A stretch of DNA of 26,559 bases from an uncultured Bacteroidales bacterium. Its GTDB lineage: Bacteria; Bacteroidota; Bacteroidia; Bacteroidales; UBA932. Positions 21,280 through 26,559 of this stretch are shown here, in pieces. The position numbers and the translations under genes were made by a program. The notes under the pieces were generated by a model, which had not been told where the DNA came from, made no database searches, and saw nothing but the letters and a program-made list of their open reading frames with translations. Numbering within the stretch: position 1 is the stretch's first letter; each line of letters starts with the position of its first letter. The stretch spans positions 1 to 26,559 of the forward strand of contig CAKUPC010000025.1 in assembly GCA_934675095.1 (NCBI GenBank), in the 5' to 3' direction.

Positions 21280-23643
21280 TTACAGGGTGACTGCAACGCC
21301 GTCGATTGTGAGTTTACCGGTTGTTCCCGGAACGAAACGGCCGTAGAGGTTGCTCTGGCCTGCAGGAGCGGTCTTGCCGTCCTGAATGAGAGTGTTGCCG
21401 GACTCGATCGTTCCGTTGATTGTCACCTCACCGACATTCGCTGTTCCGACAACGACGCCGACACGCCATCCGCCGTCATCCGTTGAATGAAGCGTACAGT
21501 CCTTGACGGTGTTTCCCTCGATTGTGTGATATGTCGCAGGGTTTGCGCCGGCATGGCCGATGATTGCGCCGACTGAACCCTTGGATGTAATCTCGCAGTT
21601 TTCAACGGAGCAGTTCTTAACCGTGATGTATGTGCTGACCGGTCCGGCTCCATTATACCCTGCAGTCCAGCCGATGAGACCACCTACGCGGGCACCGCCG
21701 GTTGATGTGATTTCAGAGTTCACAAGATGGCAGTTCACGAGTTCAATTTTCTGCATTGAATCAACGCTGCCGACAAAAGCGCCGAGTCCCTGATCGTTTG
21801 CGGAGTCATTGATTTTTGAGGACTCCAGAGTGAGGTCATACACGGCAATGCCTGATTTTCCGGCAAAACCGCCGGCAAAAAGGACATTGTCAAGGCCCTT
21901 GATTGTGTGGCCGTTGCCCTTCACTGTGATGACACCGGCGCCGGTGTAGCCCTCGACAGTCACAGGAGTCCAGGTCTCGCCGTCAGCAAGAATGATGTCA
22001 TCGGTGATCTCGACAACATTGTCGTCTGAGCCTGAAGATGTCAGAGCGGTGAGCATGGCCTTCAGTTCTGCGGCAGTCTTGACCACAGTCTTCGGAGCAG
22101 GGACGACCTCATAGATGTCAGGATTTGCGCTGACCTTCTTTGAAGTGTAGCCCGCAGCGACGAATGTTCCCAATTTGACATCGTCACCTGTCTTAGGGTC
22201 ATAGCCTACGAATTTGCCGCCATAGACATTTATCACGCCCGGATCCTGATTATAGACATTGATGATATAGTGTTTTCCGTTAGAACGTGTAGCCTCGGTC
22301 TCGAATGTTCCGCCATAGATGTCAATCTTGCCGCCGGCCAACGCATAGACACAGTCGTAAAAGTCGTACTCAGAAGCAGTGCACTTGCCCATCTTGAAGT
22401 TTCCGTTCCTGATGATGATGTGGGAATCGGTTCCTTTGGCCATGAACATGACACGCTCTGTGGCTTCGTCGCCGCCGCCGTTGATGCTGCCGTCTCCGTC
22501 AATTACGAGTTTTCCATCCTCAACACGGAACAATGCGTTGTTGGTTCCAGAGTAAGTTATGGTCTTGCCGCCGAGGTTGAGGCTCACGGTTTTCTGCCCT
22601 TTGAGAATTACTGACTCAGGAACTGTGATGTCCGCAGTGAGTGTTGCCGAACCTCCGTTGGCGAAGAGGGCCTTGAGGGCTGAGAGGGTGCTGATGTTCT
22701 GTAGGTCGATGTTCTCATCATCCTCGAAGGCAGGCTTGATTTCGACATTGAAGTTCACCTGGTCGGTGAAGAGGTTGCCGACGATGTTCGTGCGCCAGTT
22801 GGCCTGAACAGGGGCGCTCGGAACATTGACGTCCTCGCCTACCTGATTACCCTGCTCATCGTAGAACTTCGCTGTGAGATTGGTGACGTGCTTTGTCGCG
22901 ATTTCGCCGGCCGGAATGAAGTAGTTCATTGCAAGGTACTTGTAGTCCTCGCCCTCTACCGTGATTGTCGCAGGGTCTGTCGGGAAGGATGCAAGCGTAA
23001 ATCTTGTTTTAGTGTCAGTTCCGGCATTCACGCCCTTGCCTTCAAACGGGAGGAAGCTCGTTGCGACATCGGTGGCCTCGACCACGCTCTTCGCCGGAAC
23101 AATGCCGGCAGCAACTGCCTCATTATAGTCCGCCGTTCCGAAGTTCACCTGCGCGAACGGACGGTGAAGCTCGACCGGCTCGCTCATCGCGCCCGTGACC
23201 TTGACGGTCTTGACTGCGAAGAACGCGTCGCGGGACTCGTCGTTGGCGGCGCCGGCGTAGCTGATTTCGATTTCCTTAGCGTCCTTGTCGAAGGTGTAAG
23301 GCGCGTTGTCGGCCTGAGCCCAGAAGATGAAGTGGTAGGTCTTGCCCTTCACGAGGCTGAAGTCCACGGTCGTCTTGAGGCCAGTGAACGTCGCGGTCTT
23401 GTCGAGAGCCTGGAGATAGTTCCCGGCCGCGCCGTTGTTGTCCTCATACACGGCAACCACGAGGTTCTTCGCAGTCGTGCCGTCGCCGATGGCCTTCGTG
23501 GCCGGTGTTCCCGGAAGTCCCGCCGTGAACGTCACGGTCACTTCCTGTCCGTCAGGCGTGCCTTCCACGGCCACCTGCTCCTTGTTGCAGCCCATCGCCA
23601 GCACTGCCAGCGCCGCTGCCATAAAATACTTTGTTGCTTTCAT
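21280..23643 (-). CDS. Fimbrillin-like (DUF6562-type) lipoprotein with beta-helix and GLUG-like repeats
   Basis: The protein has 787 residues from the ATG at 23643. An in-frame ATG at 23655 overlaps the preceding stop, so translational coupling is possible. The signal peptide ends in lipobox L-A-M-G-C (C19). Residues about 35-310 are a fimbrillin-like domain resembling DUF6562, with F-I-F-W-A-Q-A-D, H-R-P-F-A-Q-V-N-F-G-T and N-W-R-T-N-I-V-G-N-L. A right-handed parallel beta-helix region follows (about 325-515). It includes a cassette shared with the upstream paralog (G-G-K-F-V-G-Y-D-P, F-V-A-A-G-Y, Y-E-V-V-P). The C-terminal third has GLUG-like turns (V-G-G-L-I-G-W, V-G-A-I-I-G-H, V-G-V-V-V-G-T). 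A surface-exposed or pilus-associated adhesin is inferred. Confidence 0.8.
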   Translation of the reverse strand: MKATKYFMAAALAVLAMGCNKEQVAVEGTPDGQEVTVTFTAGLPGTPATKAIGDGTTAKNLVVAVYEDNNGAAGNYLQALDKTATFTGLKTTVDFSLVKGKTYHFIFWAQADNAPYTFDKDAKEIEISYAGAANDESRDAFFAVKTVKVTGAMSEPVELHRPFAQVNFGTADYNEAVAAGIVPAKSVVEATDVATSFLPFEGKGVNAGTDTKTRFTLASFPTDPATITVEGEDYKYLAMNYFIPAGEIATKHVTNLTAKFYDEQGNQVGEDVNVPSAPVQANWRTNIVGNLFTDQVNFNVEIKPAFEDDENIDLQNISTLSALKALFANGGSATLTADITVPESVILKGQKTVSLNLGGKTITYSGTNNALFRVEDGKLVIDGDGSINGGGDEATERVMFMAKGTDSHIIIRNGNFKMGKCTASEYDFYDCVYALAGGKIDIYGGTFETEATRSNGKHYIINVYNQDPGVINVYGGKFVGYDPKTGDDVKLGTFVAAGYTSKKVSANPDIYEVVPAPKTVVKTAAELKAMLTALTSSGSDDNVVEITDDIILADGETWTPVTVEGYTGAGVITVKGNGHTIKGLDNVLFAGGFAGKSGIAVYDLTLESSKINDSANDQGLGAFVGSVDSMQKIELVNCHLVNSEITSTGGARVGGLIGWTAGYNGAGPVSTYITVKNCSVENCEITSKGSVGAIIGHAGANPATYHTIEGNTVKDCTLHSTDDGGWRVGVVVGTANVGEVTINGTIESGNTLIQDGKTAPAGQSNLYGRFVPGTTGKLTIDGVAVTL

Positions 23644-23654
23644 ATTGTTAAACA

Positions 23655-26279
23655 TTATTGTTTGTCTTTCAACTGCTCATTATCAACCACTCCAGTTCCG
23701 CCATTCCAATCATTGTTGCATATATCGTAAACTATACCGTCTGCCAGGCTCTCCGCTCTCATAACAGAATGTTCTTCGCCTACAGTCCTGCCGGAGTTAG
23801 TGGATACATTGTCCCGAATAGTGAGGCTTGTGTCTTCCGCAAGTTCGTTGATGCGGATAACTCTGTCAGTAAGGTTAACAAATGTATTACCGCAGATTTC
23901 TGCCTTTCCGTATGCGATTGAGCCTGTACCCTGCAAGCTTACTCCCGGACGAGTCAGGTTTTTGAATTCTGAATTTACGACCTTTACGCCATAAACAGCA
24001 TTGCAATATACACCATGTGCCGCATTTTCAAAAGTACACCCGTCAACTACAAGACTCTTGTAATTATTCGTGTATGGTTTGACAAAGTTTCCAAGCCTTA
24101 TGCACATTCCGGCGCTGCCTGCATCTTTGTCTGAAACTTCCGTTGTAAATGTGCAGTTCTTGAATGTAAGACCGTCAATATCCGTCACTGTCGAACTGTT
24201 CTCAAAGAAAAGATTTGCAGTAAAATGGATTCCTTCAAATGAGATATTCTTGAAATTTGCTGCAAAGCTATAACCGTCATTCGTGTCATAGCACCACACG
24301 CCCTTGTCTCGGGCATAGTCATATATAGGAGAACCTGCTTGGCCATAGATATGTCCGGAATTGTAGTTGATTCCCTTAAGTGTTACATTTTCATTTGCAG
24401 TGAACTTTACGTTCTCAAGTGTACGGATATAAAAACAGCCCGGAGTCCACGCCGACTGAGACTTATATGCAACAAGTTCATCGGAGGTTGCAAATTCCTG
24501 ATAGTTCGCCGCGCTTTCATCAAATCCGCCGACCATATACTTGGTGTTGCTGCCGGAGTATTTCGTCGGACGGCCGAGAATGAGGGCTTCGGTGATGTTT
24601 TCCGTGAAATTGATGGTCTTGCCGTTGATGCTGCCGTATGCGCCGTCGAGAGTATATTGCGCGTTCTCCGCATTCACATTCACGACAGTGCCGGTCATGT
24701 CCGGAGCTTCAGGAAGAACCGCGCCCTCATATCCGGTTTCAGGAACGACCTTGTAGCAGTTGCCGTCCTTCACGGATTTGTAGCCAGGAGCGACGAAGGA
24801 AGTAATGTTGCCGTGGTTTTCATTGACGGCAGCCGGATTGAATCCGACAAATGTACCGCCATAGACAACAAAGCAACTTTCTGCTATGCCATCAGCCTGA
24901 TTAAGTACAAATGGAGTTCCATCATTGCCGGCTTCAGCCTCGAATTTTCCCCCATAAATCTCGACCAGGCACTTTTTCTCCGGATAACCATTATCGGACA
25001 CATAAATAGTCGCGTTGCTGGTTCCATTGTCAGCCTTATTCACGAAATAATATCCTCCCTCAATTATAAGGTGAGCGCCACTCTCCAGAACAATGGCATT
25101 GCTTGCATAAGGTCCGCCATTACAGCTTACGGTTCCATCGCCTTTAATCGTCAAATTACCATGAACCTGCAATGCAGCCTTTGCGCCCTTTGTGAAATCG
25201 CCGGAATTGACAAAGCTATGTCCATTCAAATCCAATACCGCCATTGTGCCGTCAGCTGTCCTTACCAACGCGCCGGCATCCTTAACAGAATAGTCTTCCG
25301 AGAGTGTGACATTCTTGCCAGCCTCCAGATTGGCACTGACTGCGTCATATTCAATGTCATCGCCACCAAACTTGCTGTCTATGCTGACATTCCATTCCGC
25401 ATCAACCATAAGAAGGTTTCCCAATATATTAGTCCTGTAGTTTCCTTGATAAGGAGCGTTAGGAACTTCCACTGTTGTGTATTTATCATTGTCAAATGTT
25501 ACTTTTGTAGAAGCATCTGTCAAGAGTCTAACCTCCTTAGGAGCAAACACATATGCGGTTGCCACATAAGTATAATCAATATCATTAACTTCCAATTTTT
25601 CATCGACAATTGGAGCATTGTCCTTAAATGTAATGTCAACAGAGCCCTCACAAGAGGCAGCCTTGGCACCAAAGAAAGGATGGAATGTGTCCGGAACGCC
25701 AGTCAATTTTACCGATGATGATTTGATTGTCAAGACATCCGCTCTATCCGGGAGCACGGTTCCGAAGTTCACTTGTGCCAAAGCACGGCGAAGTGTTACC
25801 TTTTCAGTTCTTGGAGCAGACGATGTTATCATTGTTCCTGTTGCGCAGAATGCGTCCATCATAGGTTCATTAGCCTTGACATTTTCAACATTCATCTTTA
25901 TTGACCTCAAGTCTTCTGTGTCATAGTACCCTGTATCCTTAGCCTGCGCCCAGAAAATGAATGCGTAACTATTACGCTTCATCAGGGAAAACTTTACTGT
26001 TGCCTTATGAGTCGTCACGTCAATAGGAACAGTCTGAGTCAACTCCGGAATAGGAGTTTTATTCGCATCGTTAAGGAATACCTGACAAATCAGTTCATTT
26101 GTCGTTGATGCGTCAGAAATTCCCTTCGTGACTGTCGCCACTTCAGGAACATTGACTTCGAATGAGACTTCAGTCGTCTCACCATTGCCGTCCACTACGG
26201 TCGGCTCCTTTGCGCACGCAATAGCCAGTAATGACATGGCTACTACCGCGAGGGTCTTGAGTGTTGTTGTCTTTCTCAT
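23655..26279 (-). CDS. Fimbrillin-like (DUF6562-type) lipoprotein with long beta-helix
   Basis: The protein has 874 residues. The signal peptide ends in lipobox L-A-I-A-C (C22). Residues about 35-305 are paralogous to the downstream protein: F-I-F-W-A-Q-A-K, R-R-A-L-A-Q-V-N-F-G-T, and N-Y-R-T-N-I-L-G-N-L-L. A helix-forming region of short strands follows (about 320-515), with I-Y-G-G-K-F-E-A-E-A, Y-G-G-T-F-V-G-F-N-P and F-V-A-P-G-Y-K-S-V. The C-terminal half has pectate-lyase-like coils (L-T-F-K-N-C-T-F, V-V-D-G-C-T-F, V-V-N-S-E-F, I-C-G-N-T-F) and differs entirely from the paralog's GLUG-like end. The gene is visibly richer in A/T than its neighbours. It is likely a surface adhesin or glycan-binding protein; no catalytic residues are evident. 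Confidence 0.8.
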   Translation of the reverse strand: MRKTTTLKTLAVVAMSLLAIACAKEPTVVDGNGETTEVSFEVNVPEVATVTKGISDASTTNELICQVFLNDANKTPIPELTQTVPIDVTTHKATVKFSLMKRNSYAFIFWAQAKDTGYYDTEDLRSIKMNVENVKANEPMMDAFCATGTMITSSAPRTEKVTLRRALAQVNFGTVLPDRADVLTIKSSSVKLTGVPDTFHPFFGAKAASCEGSVDITFKDNAPIVDEKLEVNDIDYTYVATAYVFAPKEVRLLTDASTKVTFDNDKYTTVEVPNAPYQGNYRTNILGNLLMVDAEWNVSIDSKFGGDDIEYDAVSANLEAGKNVTLSEDYSVKDAGALVRTADGTMAVLDLNGHSFVNSGDFTKGAKAALQVHGNLTIKGDGTVSCNGGPYASNAIVLESGAHLIIEGGYYFVNKADNGTSNATIYVSDNGYPEKKCLVEIYGGKFEAEAGNDGTPFVLNQADGIAESCFVVYGGTFVGFNPAAVNENHGNITSFVAPGYKSVKDGNCYKVVPETGYEGAVLPEAPDMTGTVVNVNAENAQYTLDGAYGSINGKTINFTENITEALILGRPTKYSGSNTKYMVGGFDESAANYQEFATSDELVAYKSQSAWTPGCFYIRTLENVKFTANENVTLKGINYNSGHIYGQAGSPIYDYARDKGVWCYDTNDGYSFAANFKNISFEGIHFTANLFFENSSTVTDIDGLTFKNCTFTTEVSDKDAGSAGMCIRLGNFVKPYTNNYKSLVVDGCTFENAAHGVYCNAVYGVKVVNSEFKNLTRPGVSLQGTGSIAYGKAEICGNTFVNLTDRVIRINELAEDTSLTIRDNVSTNSGRTVGEEHSVMRAESLADGIVYDICNNDWNGGTGVVDNEQLKDKQ

Positions 26280-26331
26280 GACTTTTTTGTATTAAATTGT
26301 TGTTTATTTTGTTTTGTTATATTGTTTTCTG

Positions 26332-26559
26332 TCAATGCAGGACAATGTTGAAGTTGCCGTCGAAGGTCGGATCGACCGAGACGCCGCCACCGGTGTTCTG
26401 CATCAGGAACGAGCCCTTCACCACCGTGAGCATGCTACGCATTATCGGAACCTGTATCTGTCGCGACATCGACAGCTGCGTCCCCTCCTCGTCGTACAGG
26501 CCCACCGTCACCATCACGCTCGACGCGTCGCCGTTCACCAGGACGTAGTCGAAGCCGAG
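26332..26559 (-). CDS. Fimbrillin-like protein, C-terminal fragment (cut by window edge)
   Basis: An open minus-strand frame from the right edge ends at 26332. It covers the last 75 residues (G-F-D-Y-V-L-V-N-G-D-A-S-S and onward). The ending P-I-M-R-S-M-L-T-V-V-K-G-S-F-L-M followed by P-T-F-D-G-N-F-N-I aligns with the end of the N-terminal domain in both downstream paralogs (R-T-N-I-L-G-N-L-L; K-P-A-F-E-D-D). This one therefore appears to be a stand-alone fimbrillin-like domain without a beta-helix. It is 52 bp upstream of the next gene and probably heads the same operon; its start lies outside. Confidence 0.65.
   Translation of the reverse strand, partial: LGFDYVLVNGDASSVMVTVGLYDEEGTQLSMSRQIQVPIMRSMLTVVKGSFLMQNTGGGVSVDPTFDGNFNIVLH

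Noticed and set aside
22888..23730. A 280-codon plus-strand frame opposite the fimbrillin-like domain
   Set aside because: The translation is arginine/valine-rich without motifs and runs across a gene boundary on the coding strand.
24339..25718. A 459-codon plus-strand open frame opposite the A/T-rich beta-helix lipoprotein
   Set aside because: No recognisable domain, and the opposite strand has a lipoprotein with clear paralogy. It is a shadow.

Overview
The window is an ordinary-to-accessory stretch of a Bacteroidales chromosome. The evidence is Bacteroidetes -7 boxes (TAnnTTTG) before several genes, few Shine-Dalgarno sites, a PF14905-like outer-membrane beta-barrel protein, a PASTA protein beside rluD, and a run of fimbrillin-like lipoproteins. 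The DNA is fairly GC-rich for the order, as in Alistipes-like or related uncultured lineages, but the genus cannot be fixed from sequence alone. No intergenic stretch exceeds about 175 bp, so the window is almost fully coding.

Left part (1-4242, minus strand): a tight envelope operon. In transcription order it holds apolipoprotein N-acyltransferase (lnt), a small EamA/SMR-type membrane protein, a LolA-like periplasmic carrier, a hotdog (FabZ-like) dehydratase, a GT2 glycosyltransferase and the start of an MMPL/RND-type exporter cut by the window edge. The last four are the accessory set typical of aryl-polyene/flexirubin-type clusters, so the synthases probably lie beyond the left edge.

Middle (4371-15892): a forward block with a LysE-family exporter, a three-PASTA membrane protein and rluD. 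It converges on a small lipoprotein plus a DoxX/MauE-thioredoxin-like fusion. Then, on the minus strand, come a large TonB-receptor-like barrel protein, ruvC, serS, and the ribosomal genes rpsU, rplU and rpmA. rpsU has an exceptionally strong Shine-Dalgarno, fitting bS21 autoregulation in Bacteroidetes. A solo AAA/STAND ATPase is divergent from a giant AsmA-like protein.

Right part (19541-26559): the AsmA terminator hairpin and the last bases of the adjacent tRNA-Leu(UAG) occur twice as a 47-bp direct repeat, looking like an att-site remnant or a duplication. A sotB-like sugar efflux transporter follows. The window ends in an operon of three related surface proteins: a cut fimbrillin-like protein, then two large lipoproteins that pair a fimbrillin-like N-terminal domain with different beta-helix stalks. 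These paralogs are the most likely home of novel biology here.
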